Shown here in pieces: positions 26,601 to 35,497 of a DNA stretch of 64,000 nucleotides. The notes beneath the pieces were generated by a model. It was not told the DNA's origin. It worked only from the letters and a program-made list of their open reading frames with translations, and searched no databases. The stretch comes from JABMQB01 sp963666575 (GTDB lineage Bacteria; Bacteroidota; Bacteroidia; Bacteroidales; Prolixibacteraceae): assembly GCA_963666575.2 (NCBI GenBank), contig CAXXYG010000014.1, positions 1-64,000 on the forward strand. Direction: 5' to 3'. How positions within the stretch are numbered: position 1 is the stretch's first letter; every line of letters begins with the position of its first letter. A program made the position numbers and the translations under genes.

Positions 26601-27335
26601 ATGAATTTAACGGCACTCATAACAGGAGCTTCAAAACGTATTGGCAAGGCTATTGCTGAACATCTAGCTATGGCTGGATGGAATGTATTGATCCATTATA
26701 ATTCGTCAAAAGAGCATGCTGAAAAATTAGCTGAGGAATTATCGCAAAAATATCAAAAGCAGGTTTTTAAAACAATAGGCGCCAATTTAAAAAATTCTGT
26801 TGAGGTTGAAAAACTAATCCCATTGGTTATTGAACAGCTTGGGAGTTTCGATTTGCTTATAAATAACGCCTCAGTATTTACACCGGGGTATATTTCAAAA
26901 ACTTCTGTTGAATTGTTGAATGAACAATTGGATGTCAATTTTAGAGCCCCGTTTATTTTAATTCGTGATTTTAATAAATATTGTAGAAAAGGGAATGTGA
27001 TAAACTTTGTTGATACTAGAATAGTCACAAATAAAACTGATTTTTCGGCCTATTCGTTATCAAAAAAAATACTTTGGGAATTAACAAAAATGGCTGCCAT
27101 TGAATTTGCTCCTGAAATAAGGGTGAATGCTATTGCACCAGGAGTTACTCTTGCTCCTGAAGATAAAGAACAGATTTATTTGGATAATTTGGCTAAATAC
27201 ATTCCAATGAAGAAAGCCGGAGGAGTTGAACCAATTTTAAAAAGTATTGATTATATTTTAGATAATGGCCATTTAACCGGGCAGCTTCTTTTTGCTGATG
27301 GTGGTGAAAATTTAGGCCAAAATCCTTTAAATTAA
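26601..27335 (+). CDS. SDR-family reductase, possible pteridine (FolM-like) reductase
   Basis: 244 residues. The cofactor motif is TGASKRIGKAIA (8-19), with Arg in the TGxxxRxG form used by pteridine reductases and FolM rather than the TGxxxGxG of most SDRs. NNAS (about 89-92) and YSLSK (about 151-155) give the Asn and Tyr/Lys catalytic residues. The end (GHLTGQLLFADGG) is standard. folB starts 5 bases after its stop and folK overlaps folB, so a role in folate or tetrahydropterin reduction is likely by context. That remains inference. Confidence 0.8.
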   Translation: MNLTALITGASKRIGKAIAEHLAMAGWNVLIHYNSSKEHAEKLAEELSQKYQKQVFKTIGANLKNSVEVEKLIPLVIEQLGSFDLLINNASVFTPGYISKTSVELLNEQLDVNFRAPFILIRDFNKYCRKGNVINFVDTRIVTNKTDFSAYSLSKKILWELTKMAAIEFAPEIRVNAIAPGVTLAPEDKEQIYLDNLAKYIPMKKAGGVEPILKSIDYILDNGHLTGQLLFADGGENLGQNPLN

Positions 27336-27340
27336 AGACC

Positions 27341-27694
27341 ATGGCTAAAATACGTGTTAAGAATCTGTTAATCAGAACATATATAGGTTTTAATCCTGAT
27401 GAATTGATAAATAAACAGGACGTTGTAATCAATCTGGAAATTGTAGCCGATGTTCCATCTGAGGCTTTACAGGCCGATGAACCTGAAGGTATTTACGATT
27501 ATAAAATTGTTACAAAAAAAATAATTTCATTGGTGCAGGAAGGAAAATTTAAACTTCTGGAAGTATTAACTCAGAATATCCTGGGGCTGATTATGGAAAA
27601 TGACATGGTAAAATGGGCAAAAGTGGAAGTTGATAAACCACATGCCCTGCGCTTTGCCGAATCAGTTTCGTACGAAATGGAGGCTAAAAGATGA
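27341..27694 (+). CDS. folB: Dihydroneopterin aldolase
   Basis: 117 residues, normal length. It splits 7,8-dihydroneopterin to 6-hydroxymethyl-dihydropterin and glycolaldehyde. The start AKIRVKNLLIRTYIGFNPDE and IYDYKIVTKKI (with the conserved Tyr) and the ending KVEVDKPHALRFAESVS match FolB, including the conserved Lys-Pro. It overlaps folK by four bases (ATGA), so translation is coupled. Confidence 0.95.
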   Translation: MAKIRVKNLLIRTYIGFNPDELINKQDVVINLEIVADVPSEALQADEPEGIYDYKIVTKKIISLVQEGKFKLLEVLTQNILGLIMENDMVKWAKVEVDKPHALRFAESVSYEMEAKR

Positions 27695-28059
27695 ATCAGG
27701 TGATTATTGGTATTGGGTCGAATATTGATGCGGATGCCAATATTCAAAAAATGCTGGTTTTGCTAAAAAGGAAAGTCAAAATTGTAAAGCTGTCGGAACT
27801 CGTAATAACCAAACCAATTGGTATTGTTGATCAACCAAATTTTACAAATGGGGCGGTTAAAATACTAACTGGCCTGTCAATTATTAAACTCACAAAAGAA
27901 TTAAAAGTGATTGAAGACCAGCTTGGACGCGACCGTTCGGGAGAAAAATTTGGTCCACGTACCATCGACCTCGATATTGTTATATGGAATGGCGAAGTCA
28001 TTGATGATGATTATTATACCCGTGATTTTTTGAAAGTGGCAGTGGATGAGGTCAAATAA
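27691..28059 (+). CDS. folK: 6-hydroxymethyl-dihydropterin pyrophosphokinase
   Basis: 122 residues, shorter than the typical 150-160. GIGSNI (7-12) opens the fold, and the HPPK signature DRSGEKFGPRTIDLDIV (about 77-93) with the metal-binding aspartates is present. The C-terminal part after LDIVIWNG is reduced to about 25 residues, lacking the usual HPR motif region. It uses the FolB product and ATP. The short form is worth comparing with close relatives. It ends the fol block. Confidence 0.92.
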   Translation: MNQVIIGIGSNIDADANIQKMLVLLKRKVKIVKLSELVITKPIGIVDQPNFTNGAVKILTGLSIIKLTKELKVIEDQLGRDRSGEKFGPRTIDLDIVIWNGEVIDDDYYTRDFLKVAVDEVK

Positions 28060-28282
28060 AAATAATTGGTTTTCTGATAAAATCCATTGTTTAAAAAGTT
28101 TGATCTATTAATTTTGTTGAAAATTGCAGTTAATGAATTCTTTTTTTTTAGTTTATAATATTCTGCTCGACGGATTTTTGAATATCAAAAACCGGGATAA
28201 GTTCCAAATTGGTATCTAGTATTTCAGTGTTTCTTTCTGAAAACACCTTCAGTTATCTTATTTTAATTAGTATTTGTGTATT

Positions 28283-29653
28283 ATGGAATTACCTTTTGCA
28301 GAGTCGCATAAAATAAAGATGGTTGAACCCATCTTTCGCAGTACCAGGAAACAACGAGAAAAATGGATTGAAGAGGCTCATTTTAACCTGTTTAATTTAA
28401 GGAGTGAACAGGTTTTTATTGATCTTCTTACAGATAGTGGAACAGGAGCTATGAGTGATAAACAATGGGGAGCCATTATGACTGGAGACGAGAGTTATGC
28501 AGGTTCCTCTTCATATTACAATTTAAAAGAAGTGATTCATTCATTGTTTGGATTCGAGTATTTTCTCCCGACACACCAAGGTAGGGCTGCCGAAAATGTC
28601 CTCTTTTCGGCTTTAATTAAAGAGGGAGACGTTGTGCCCGGAAACTCTCATTTTGATACTACCAAAGGCCATATCGAATTTAGGAAAGCCAGGGCAATTG
28701 ATTGCACCATCGATGAAGCTTTTGATACTGAAAACGATTTCCCGTTTAAAGGAGATGTTGATTTGGAGAAACTGGAAAAGGTGCTTAAAACAGGTGCAAA
28801 TATTCCTTTAATTATTATGACCGTAACCTGTAATACATCGGGGGGGCAGCCTGTTTCTATGGAAAACCTGAAACAAGTAAAATTATTGGCTGAAAAGTAT
28901 GGGACTTTTGTTTTGTTTGATTCGGCAAGGTTTGCTGAAAATGCCTGGTTTATTAGAGCAAGGGAAAAAGGTTATCAAAATAAATCAATCAAAGAAATTG
29001 TCAACGAGATGTATTCATATGCCGATGGTATGACCATGAGTAGCAAAAAGGATGGCATTGTAAACATTGGCGGTTTTTTGGCTATGAGTAGTAAAGAATG
29101 GTTTGATAAGGCTACTACTTTTAATATTATGTTCGAAGGTTTTGTAACTTATGGAGGTATGGCAGGGCGCGACATGAATGCTTTAGCAGTGGGCCTCGAT
29201 GAGGTAACAAATACCGACTACCTCGAAACCCGGATTTCGCAGGTCGAATATTTAGGCAACAAACTAATTGAATACGGAATACCTATTCAGAAACCAATAG
29301 GAGGGCATGGTATTTTTGTCGATGCCAAAAGATTTTTGCCTAATGTTCCTAAAGAAGAATATATTGCTCAAACGCTTGCAATCATTTTGTACCTCGAGGC
29401 TGGGGTTCGGGGAGTTGAAGTTGGAACATTGCTTGCCGACCGTGATCCTAATACACTTGATAACAGGTATCCCAAATTAGAGTTTTTAAGGTTGGCAATC
29501 CCACGGCGGACATATACCAACAACCATATGGACGTAGTAGCAGCAGGACTTAAAAATGTGTATGATAAAAGAGATGAGATCAGGACTGGCCTAAAAATCC
29601 ACAAAGAGGCATCAATTATGCGCCATTTTACTGTGGAATTATATAAGGCCTAA
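28283..29653 (+). CDS. tnaA: Tryptophanase (tryptophan indole-lyase)
   Basis: 456 residues from the ATG at 28283; a TTG three codons earlier is less likely. This PLP enzyme makes indole, pyruvate and ammonia from Trp. LTDSGTGAMSDKQW, PTHQGRAAENVL and SSKKDGIVNIGG (PLP Lys) are common to tryptophanase and tyrosine phenol-lyase. Near the C-terminus it has GVRGVEVGTLL, with Val where I remember tyrosine phenol-lyase having its substrate-binding Arg (SMERG), so tryptophanase is preferred. The 220-base upstream region has no convincing TnaC leader with Trp. Convergent with the next gene. Confidence 0.88.
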   Translation: MELPFAESHKIKMVEPIFRSTRKQREKWIEEAHFNLFNLRSEQVFIDLLTDSGTGAMSDKQWGAIMTGDESYAGSSSYYNLKEVIHSLFGFEYFLPTHQGRAAENVLFSALIKEGDVVPGNSHFDTTKGHIEFRKARAIDCTIDEAFDTENDFPFKGDVDLEKLEKVLKTGANIPLIIMTVTCNTSGGQPVSMENLKQVKLLAEKYGTFVLFDSARFAENAWFIRAREKGYQNKSIKEIVNEMYSYADGMTMSSKKDGIVNIGGFLAMSSKEWFDKATTFNIMFEGFVTYGGMAGRDMNALAVGLDEVTNTDYLETRISQVEYLGNKLIEYGIPIQKPIGGHGIFVDAKRFLPNVPKEEYIAQTLAIILYLEAGVRGVEVGTLLADRDPNTLDNRYPKLEFLRLAIPRRTYTNNHMDVVAAGLKNVYDKRDEIRTGLKIHKEASIMRHFTVELYKA

Positions 29654-29660
29654 TATTTTA

Positions 29661-29993
29661 TTATCTGGAGCAGTTTACACAAAACTTGCTTTGTGGCATT
29701 AATAAAAGCCTGCCAAGAGGAATTTGTTGTTTGCATCTGGCACAACGGCCAAATCCTTTTTCATGAATTTGAGTGTGCATGTATTTAAGGTTTGAGAGTT
29801 TAATTTCAGCTTTGCGAAGTGCAGCCTCGGCAATACTTTTATTGTTGATGGCATCCATACGTGAAATCCGTCCAATAGCATTTTCAGGGGAAATAGGTTT
29901 CGACTGTTCTCTAAGATCGGGTATAGCTTCTTCGGTTTTTATTATTTGAGCCTCAATCTGCAATTTTATTTTTTCTTTTTCACTTAAATTCAT
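29661..29993 (-). CDS. DksA/TraR C4 zinc-finger protein
   Basis: 110 residues. An N-terminal coiled coil (1-70) precedes a complete finger: CARCKQQIP then FCVNC, the CxxC-x17-CxxC layout of DksA/TraR. It probably acts on RNA polymerase as a DksA-like factor. Unlike the protein at 23090 it retains all four Cys. It lies after the frr terminator, on the same strand, and converges with tnaA with an 8-base gap. Confidence 0.85.
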   Translation of the reverse strand: MNLSEKEKIKLQIEAQIIKTEEAIPDLREQSKPISPENAIGRISRMDAINNKSIAEAALRKAEIKLSNLKYMHTQIHEKGFGRCARCKQQIPLGRLLLMPQSKFCVNCSR

Positions 29994-30042
29994 AGTAGGA
30001 TAGTAAGGGAAAAATCGGTTTGAAATGTCTTGGAATTAGGAG

Positions 30043-30072
30043 AAAAAAAAAAGGCAGCTTCAAAAAGCTGCC
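30043..30072 (-). terminator. Rho-independent terminator after frr
   Basis: On the - strand: GGCAGCTT, loop TTTG, AAGCTGCC, then ten T. Perfect 8-bp stem. Confidence 0.9.
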
Positions 30073-30126
30073 TCAAAGCCATGAAAACAATTAAACAATG
30101 TTCAGAAAACAGAAAACTCGAAACAA

Positions 30127-30690
30127 TTATAAAGTCATTATATCTTTTTCCTTAATTTCCACTAAGGTATCAATTTTTTTTCCAAAATCATCTGTAAATT
30201 CCTGAACTTTTTCTTCTGAATCTTTTTCAAGGTCTTCAGAGAGTCCTTCTTTGAGCAGTTTTTTCAAACTCTCTTTTGCATCTCTCCTTGCTGTGCGAAC
30301 ACTGATTTTAGCGTTTTCGCCTTCTCTATGTACTTGTCTTACAAGTCCTTTGCGCCTTTCTTCAGTAAGGATAGGAATGTTTATCCGAATGATTTCACCA
30401 TTATTTTCAGGGTTCAAACCTAAGTTGGCAGCCATTATGGCTTTTTCAATGTCAACAATTAAGTTTTTTTCCCAAGGCTGAATAGCTATGGTCCTTCCGT
30501 CAGGTGTACTAATGTTTGAAACCTGAGCAATAGGAGTCATACTTCCATAATATTCAACATGAACGCCATCAAGCATAGCTGGGGTTGCTTTTCCTGCCCG
30601 AATATGAGCTAATTCCTTTTCCAGATGTGAAATAGATGTTTCCATCTTTTCCAGGCAGTGTTCTAATACGAAATCAACTTCTTCAAACAT
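30127..30690 (-). CDS. frr: Ribosome recycling factor
   Basis: 187 residues, the family length. It splits post-termination ribosomes with EF-G. HIRAGKATPAMLDGVHVEYYG and IRINIPILTEERRKGLVRQVHREGE are the typical conserved segments. It is downstream of pyrH (100-base gap) on the - strand, the widely conserved pyrH-frr order, and followed by a strong terminator. Confidence 0.97.
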   Translation of the reverse strand: MFEEVDFVLEHCLEKMETSISHLEKELAHIRAGKATPAMLDGVHVEYYGSMTPIAQVSNISTPDGRTIAIQPWEKNLIVDIEKAIMAANLGLNPENNGEIIRINIPILTEERRKGLVRQVHREGENAKISVRTARRDAKESLKKLLKEGLSEDLEKDSEEKVQEFTDDFGKKIDTLVEIKEKDIMTL

Positions 30691-30790
30691 ATAAAAAAAA
30701 CAAAGTTACCAACCCTTGATTGTTAGCAAATATAGGAAAAATATAAATACATGAAAATAATTTGGAAAATTTATTGGGCTATTTTAAAAA

Positions 30791-31501
30791 TTAGCAGTGA
30801 ACAAAAGTCCCAATAATATCACCATTCATTACTTTAAGAAGATTCCCCTGAACATCCATGTTAAATACGACTATCGATAATTTGTTTTCTTTGCACAAAG
30901 TAGTGGCTGTTAAATCCATTATTTTAAGCCCTTTGTTGTACATTTCATCAAAAGTGATAGAATCATATTTTGTGGCCGAAGGATCTTTTTCAGGGTCGGC
31001 TGTATAAATACCGTCAACACGCGTTCCTTTCAGGAATATATCAGCTTCAATTTCAACACCTCTTAAGGCACTGGCCGAATCAGTTGTAAAATAGGGATTT
31101 CCGGTTCCGCCAGAGCAGATAACAACAGATCCATTTTGTAGCTCATTTATAGCTTTCTCTTTAGAATAAAATTCACCAATAGGTTCCATCCCAATAGCTG
31201 TCAGCACTTTTGATTTTACATTAATTTGCGTTAATGCTGAATGAAGAGCCAAGCTGTTTATTACTGTTGCCAGCATACCCATTTGGTCGCCTTTAACACG
31301 GTCAAATCCTTCGGCTGACCCAGTAAGCCCACGGAAGATATTTCCTCCGCCAATTACGATGGCAATTTCAATACCCATTTCAGAAATTGTTTTTATCTGG
31401 TTGGCATATTCATTTAGCCTGATAGGGTCGATACCATAATTTTGAGCACCCATTAAGGATTCACCGCTTAGTTTAAGGAGTATTCGTTTATATTTTGGCA
31501 T
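30791..31501 (-). CDS. pyrH: UMP kinase
   Basis: 236 residues. It phosphorylates UMP to UDP with ATP. KLSGESLMG (8-16), IVIGGGNIFRG (about 49-59) and the GTRVDGIYTADPEKDP segment are the amino-acid-kinase-fold motifs of bacterial PyrH. It follows the tsf terminator, so it likely has its own promoter in 31502-31587, and leads the pyrH-frr unit. Confidence 0.97.
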   Translation of the reverse strand: MPKYKRILLKLSGESLMGAQNYGIDPIRLNEYANQIKTISEMGIEIAIVIGGGNIFRGLTGSAEGFDRVKGDQMGMLATVINSLALHSALTQINVKSKVLTAIGMEPIGEFYSKEKAINELQNGSVVICSGGTGNPYFTTDSASALRGVEIEADIFLKGTRVDGIYTADPEKDPSATKYDSITFDEMYNKGLKIMDLTATTLCKENKLSIVVFNMDVQGNLLKVMNGDIIGTFVHC

Positions 31502-31587
31502 GTTTTAACTTTTTCAGTAAAGATATAAATTTTAAGAAGTTGTTGTAAATACAATTCTGCACACTTTATTTGTGTTAAGCCAAGGCA

Positions 31588-31617
31588 TAAAAAAAGCCAA
31601 CAATAAATGTTGGCTTT
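31588..31617 (-). terminator. Rho-independent terminator after tsf
   Basis: AAAGCCAACA / TGTTGGCTTT, a 10-bp perfect stem with 5-base loop; on the - strand it is followed by a T run. It ends the rplM-rpsI-rpsB-tsf operon. Confidence 0.9.
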
Positions 31618-31639
31618 GTAATATTTAAAGTAGTTTTTT

Positions 31640-32467
31640 TTAAGCATTTAAGCTGAAACGGTCAAAACCAGTAACAGTTAAGTCTTTATTTGACTGTCCA
31701 AGAAATTCTTTGATTGAAATTTTTCCGTCTTTAACGTACGTTTGGTTTAAAAGAGTAACTTCTTTGTACCATTTGTTTAACGAACCCATCGCAATTTTTT
31801 CGAGCATTGCTTCTGGTTTTCCTTCCTGACGGTATTTTTCTTTTGCAATTTCAACTTCTTTATCAATTACTTCTTGAGTAATTGAGTCTTTATCGATAGC
31901 AACAGGAGCCATGGCAGCAATTTGCATAGCAACATCTTTTCCAACAATATCTTCAACATCGGCTTGATTAAAACCAACCAATGTTGCTAATTTATTTCCA
32001 GGATGTATATAGCCAAAAGTATTATCAGATTCGATTTTGCTGTAATATGATAATTCTACTTTTTCGCCAATAATGCCAGTTTGCTCTATAACTTGTGCTT
32101 CAATAGTCCTACCATCAAGCATCAATGTTTTTAAAGTTTCAAGAGAATCGGCTTTATTTTCAAGTGCTACATCAAGAATACTATCAGCGAATGCTACAAA
32201 TTTATCATTTTTGGCAACAAAATCAGTTTCACAATTTAATACTACAATTGCACCAAATTTATTGTCAGAAGTTACTTTAGCTAAAACGGCACCTTCAGAA
32301 GCTTCTCTGTCGGCACGTTTGTTGGCAATAAGTTTTCCTTTTTCACGAATGATTTGAACGGCTCCGTCAAAGTCTCCGTTTGCATCGATTAAGGCATTTT
32401 TGCAATCCATCATGCCTGCACCGGTTGATTTACGTAATTTTACTACATCTGCAGTTGTAAAAGACAT
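31640..32467 (-). CDS. tsf: Elongation factor Ts
   Basis: 275 residues. It exchanges GDP for GTP on EF-Tu. VVKLRKSTGAGMMDCKNAL (8-26) is the N-terminal UBA-like segment; VVLNCETDFVAKNDKF (about 74-89) is the EF-Tu contact region. Normal length. It follows rpsB by 54 bases, the conserved rpsB-tsf pair. Confidence 0.97.
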   Translation of the reverse strand: MSFTTADVVKLRKSTGAGMMDCKNALIDANGDFDGAVQIIREKGKLIANKRADREASEGAVLAKVTSDNKFGAIVVLNCETDFVAKNDKFVAFADSILDVALENKADSLETLKTLMLDGRTIEAQVIEQTGIIGEKVELSYYSKIESDNTFGYIHPGNKLATLVGFNQADVEDIVGKDVAMQIAAMAPVAIDKDSITQEVIDKEVEIAKEKYRQEGKPEAMLEKIAMGSLNKWYKEVTLLNQTYVKDGKISIKEFLGQSNKDLTVTGFDRFSLNA

Positions 32468-32521
32468 ATCGTATTTTTTTGAAATGGGTAATTGAACTAC
32501 TATTTAACTTACCTTAAGGAA

Positions 32522-33316
32522 TTATTCTGAATCTTTTTCAGTTTTAGTTTCTACTTCCTTAGCGGCAGCTTCTTCTTTTTTGCGGGCTTTAGCTTTTTCA
32601 GCATCAGCGCCTTCTTTTTCTCTTTCAAATTTGCGTTCCTGAAGGCCTTCTTCTACGGCATCAGTAATTATTTTAACAATTAACTGTACTGATTGTGAAG
32701 CATCATCGTTTGCAGGAATTATAAAATCAATATCCTCTGGATTTGAATTAGTATCAACAATAGCAAATACCGGAATACCTAATCGTTTGGCTTCTCGTAC
32801 AGCAATTTTTTCTTTTAAAACATCTACAATAAAAAGAGCGGCAGGTAATCTTGTTAGGTCAGAAATACTTCCGAGCATTTTTTCAAGTTTTGCCCTTTGC
32901 CTTGTAATTTGTAGTTTTTCGCGTTTTGAAAGGTTATCCCAACTTGGGTCTTTGGCCAATTTGTCAATAGAAATCATCTTTTTGACTGTTTTCCTGATTG
33001 TTGGGAAGTTGGTAAGCATACCTCCTGGCCAACGTTCAGTAACATATGGCATATTTACTTTGCCTACCAAGTCTGATACAATATCTTTAGCTTGTTTTTT
33101 AGTTGCAACAAATAAAATTTTGCGGCCTGATTTGGCAATTTGTTTAACGGCTGCTGCACATTCATCAATTTTAACAATTGTTTTTTGCAGGTCGATAATG
33201 TGGATTCCGTTTTTTTCCATAAAAATATATGGGGCCATGTTCGGATTCCATTTTCTTTTCAGGTGGCCAAAATGCACACCTGCATTCAATAAATCTTGAA
33301 AATTTGTTCTAGGCAT
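32522..33316 (-). CDS. rpsB: 30S ribosomal protein S2
   Basis: 264 residues. LLNAGVHFGHLKRKWNPNM (9-27) is the S2 start; PGGMLTNFPTIRKTV and IVDTNSNPEDIDFIIPANDDA are conserved. The last 35 residues are a Glu/Lys/Ala-rich tail, common in Bacteroidota S2. It lies between rpsI (91-base gap) and tsf. Confidence 0.97.
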   Translation of the reverse strand: MPRTNFQDLLNAGVHFGHLKRKWNPNMAPYIFMEKNGIHIIDLQKTIVKIDECAAAVKQIAKSGRKILFVATKKQAKDIVSDLVGKVNMPYVTERWPGGMLTNFPTIRKTVKKMISIDKLAKDPSWDNLSKREKLQITRQRAKLEKMLGSISDLTRLPAALFIVDVLKEKIAVREAKRLGIPVFAIVDTNSNPEDIDFIIPANDDASQSVQLIVKIITDAVEEGLQERKFEREKEGADAEKAKARKKEEAAAKEVETKTEKDSE

Positions 33317-33407
33317 CTGTTTACTTTTTTATAAATCTTAAAAGCAACTGCTGAGTAGTCTCAAAGAGAATCTCAACAATTTAAGATCCATGGTTAAAAA
33401 ATTACGA

Positions 33408-33794
33408 TTAACGTTTAGAGAATTGGAATTTTTTCCTGGCTTTTGGTTGGCCTGGTTTTTTACGTTCCACTTCTCGTGGGTCCCTTGTGAGGAATCCTGC
33501 TTTTTTAAGCTCAGGACGAGATTCAGGATCAATTACAAGCAAAGCCCTTGATATTGCCAATCTCATTGCTTCTGCCTGTCCGGTAAAACCACCACCGTTA
33601 AGATTTACTTTAATGTCGTAAGTTTCTTGCAGATTGAGCAAAATTAATGGCTGTAGAGCCACGTATTGTAATATATCGGTTGTGAAATATTCTTTAATAT
33701 CGCGCTTGTTAATTGTAACATTGCCTTTGCCTTCGCTAACATATATGCGGGCAACAGCTGATTTTCTTCTTCCTAAAGTGTTTACAATTTCCAT
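33408..33794 (-). CDS. rpsI: 30S ribosomal protein S9
   Basis: 128 residues, normal length. It starts NTLGRRKSAVARIYV and ends KARKKFQFSKR with the SKR tail that contacts P-site tRNA. It follows rplM by 5 bases. Confidence 0.97.
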   Translation of the reverse strand: MEIVNTLGRRKSAVARIYVSEGKGNVTINKRDIKEYFTTDILQYVALQPLILLNLQETYDIKVNLNGGGFTGQAEAMRLAISRALLVIDPESRPELKKAGFLTRDPREVERKKPGQPKARKKFQFSKR

Positions 33795-33799
33795 TTCTT

Positions 33800-34255
33800 C
33801 TATTTAAAAGTGTTTAAATCAACAATAGTCGGTTTTTGTGCTTCATATTTATGGTCAGGACCAATAACAACATGAAGGTTATTAAACAAACTACGTCCCA
33901 AACGATTTTTAGGAAGCATTCCTTTTACAGCTCTTTCAACTACACGCTCAGGATATTTTTTTAATACGTCTTCGGCTGTTTGCGACTTTTGGCCGCCTGG
34001 ATAACCAGAGTGACGGATGTACACCTTGTCGGTCAATTTTTTGCCTGAAAGTTTAATCTTTTCAGCATTAATAACTATCACATAGTCACCACAATCAACG
34101 TGAGGTGTGAACTCTGGCTTGTTTTTGCCTCTAATTAATTTTGCGACAACTGATGCTAAACGGCCTAAGACCATTTCATTGGCATCAACTACAACCCATT
34201 CTTTGGAAACTGTAGCTTTATTTGCCGAAATTGTTTTATAACTTAATGTATCCAC
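33800..34255 (-). CDS. rplM: 50S ribosomal protein L13
   Basis: 151 residues, normal length. WVVVDANEMVLGRLAS (21-36), HVDCGDYVIVINAEKI and ERAVKGMLPKNRLGR are L13 signatures. First gene of the L13-S9-S2-EF-Ts operon. A clear promoter lies 140 bases upstream, leaving a leader of about 130 bases that could carry autogenous control, although no recognised structure is seen. Confidence 0.97.
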   Translation of the reverse strand: MDTLSYKTISANKATVSKEWVVVDANEMVLGRLASVVAKLIRGKNKPEFTPHVDCGDYVIVINAEKIKLSGKKLTDKVYIRHSGYPGGQKSQTAEDVLKKYPERVVERAVKGMLPKNRLGRSLFNNLHVVIGPDHKYEAQKPTIVDLNTFK

Positions 34256-34394
34256 TTGTTCTTACTTTAATTTTAAAATTTAACACTTTTTCTTACTTTA
34301 AACAATCTGTCAAATCGGGCATGATAATACAAATTGTTACTATAAGTAAATCAATAATTTATATTCTTATTAAGAACGGATAATAATCGGACTG

Positions 34395-34425
34395 CAAAAG
34401 TATTTTCTTTTTTCTAAATACCAAA
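34395..34425 (-). promoter_or_regulatory. Bacteroidota promoter of the rplM operon
   Basis: Read on the - strand: TTTG (34425-34422), 19 bases, TACTTTTG (34402-34395). This matches TTTG-N19-TAnnTTTG exactly. The rest of the 333-base divergent spacer holds the L13 leader (34256-34385) and A/T-rich DNA before ftsX in which I see no firm promoter. Confidence 0.7.
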
Positions 34426-34588
34426 AATTTATTCATCAAAAAACCTCTTTATTATCTTGAATATAATATTGTTTGGTATTACGCATAAATAACAAATGGG
34501 TTCATGTTTGTAAAATATTAAATAACTTAGGCGTAAAATTTTCTAATTTTAGCGTTTATTGAGTCTAATTTTAATGTGATAATATATT

Positions 34589-35467
34589 ATGATACGGCCA
34601 AAATCACAAAAAAACAAAAAAAGAATTCTATCGTCTTACATTACTTCTACTGTAAGTGTTACTATGGTATTATTTTTATTGGGGATTTTGGCATTTATTC
34701 TAATTAAGGCCGACCGGCTATCGGACTATGTAAAAGAAAAAATTGGTTTTACTTTGGTTTTACACGATAATATTAAAGAAGTTGAAATTAACCGGCTTCA
34801 GAAAATTTTAAATGCCTCGGATTTTGTAAAATCAACCCGATATGTTGATAAACAAACCGCAGCGAATGAACTACAACAAGAGATGGGAGAAGATTTTATG
34901 GGTTTTTTAGGTTTTAATCCGCTGTTTTCATCGCTTGATGTAAAACTAATTGCAAAATATACCCAAGCCGATAGCCTTGCCCTTTTGGAAAATTACTTTT
35001 TAGAGTACCCCGAAATTAAAGAAGTGTTTTATCAGCGAAACCTAGTTTACCTTATCAACGAAAACGTTCGAAAAATTTCATTATTTGTTTTGATATTTAG
35101 TGGCTTACTGGCACTTATATTTGTGGCATTAATTAATAATACCATTCGAATTTCAGTTTATTCTCAGAGGTTTATTATAAATACCATGCAACTTGTTGGG
35201 GCAACGCGAGGATTTATTCGGAAACCATTTATATACAGGAGTATTGTTTTTGGCATATATGGTGCAATTATCGCTTTTGTATTAATTCTTGCTCTTATTT
35301 ATACCTACCAGACCGAGTTAACTGGGTTTGTAAGTTTTAACGATTACATCTCGTTTGTAATAGTTTTTATAGTTGTATTAGCCCTTGGAATTATTATTTC
35401 GTGGTTGTCGACTGTTTTTGCAGTCAATAAGTTTTTGAAATTGAAATTTGAAGAACTATTTTATTAA
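34589..35467 (+). CDS. ftsX: Cell division permease FtsX
   Basis: 292 residues, four membrane segments (about 27-47, 165-190, 215-240, 258-282) with a periplasmic loop after the first. ATRGFIRKPFIYRSIVFGIYG is the coupling-helix region of the FtsX/MacB-like fold. FtsX with FtsE activates cell-wall hydrolases; ftsE is not in the window, as is common in Bacteroidota. A DUF3098 gene and uppP follow on the same strand. Confidence 0.93.
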   Translation: MIRPKSQKNKKRILSSYITSTVSVTMVLFLLGILAFILIKADRLSDYVKEKIGFTLVLHDNIKEVEINRLQKILNASDFVKSTRYVDKQTAANELQQEMGEDFMGFLGFNPLFSSLDVKLIAKYTQADSLALLENYFLEYPEIKEVFYQRNLVYLINENVRKISLFVLIFSGLLALIFVALINNTIRISVYSQRFIINTMQLVGATRGFIRKPFIYRSIVFGIYGAIIAFVLILALIYTYQTELTGFVSFNDYISFVIVFIVVLALGIIISWLSTVFAVNKFLKLKFEELFY

Positions 35468-35497
35468 TTATCTTTACCCTTTCAAAATAAAGCAGAA

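Noticed and set aside
28133..28219. 28-residue ORF as a TnaC-like leader of tryptophanase
   Set aside because: It reads MNSFFLVYNILLDGF and on with no Trp and no TnaC-like end, so Trp-induced stalling cannot be supported.
28283..29653. Tyrosine phenol-lyase instead of tryptophanase
   Set aside because: The substrate-binding Arg position (SMERG in tyrosine phenol-lyase) is Val here (GVEVG), as expected for tryptophanase.
32787..33299. 170-residue + strand ORF
   Set aside because: It is antisense to rpsB, with no start context or recognisable domain.
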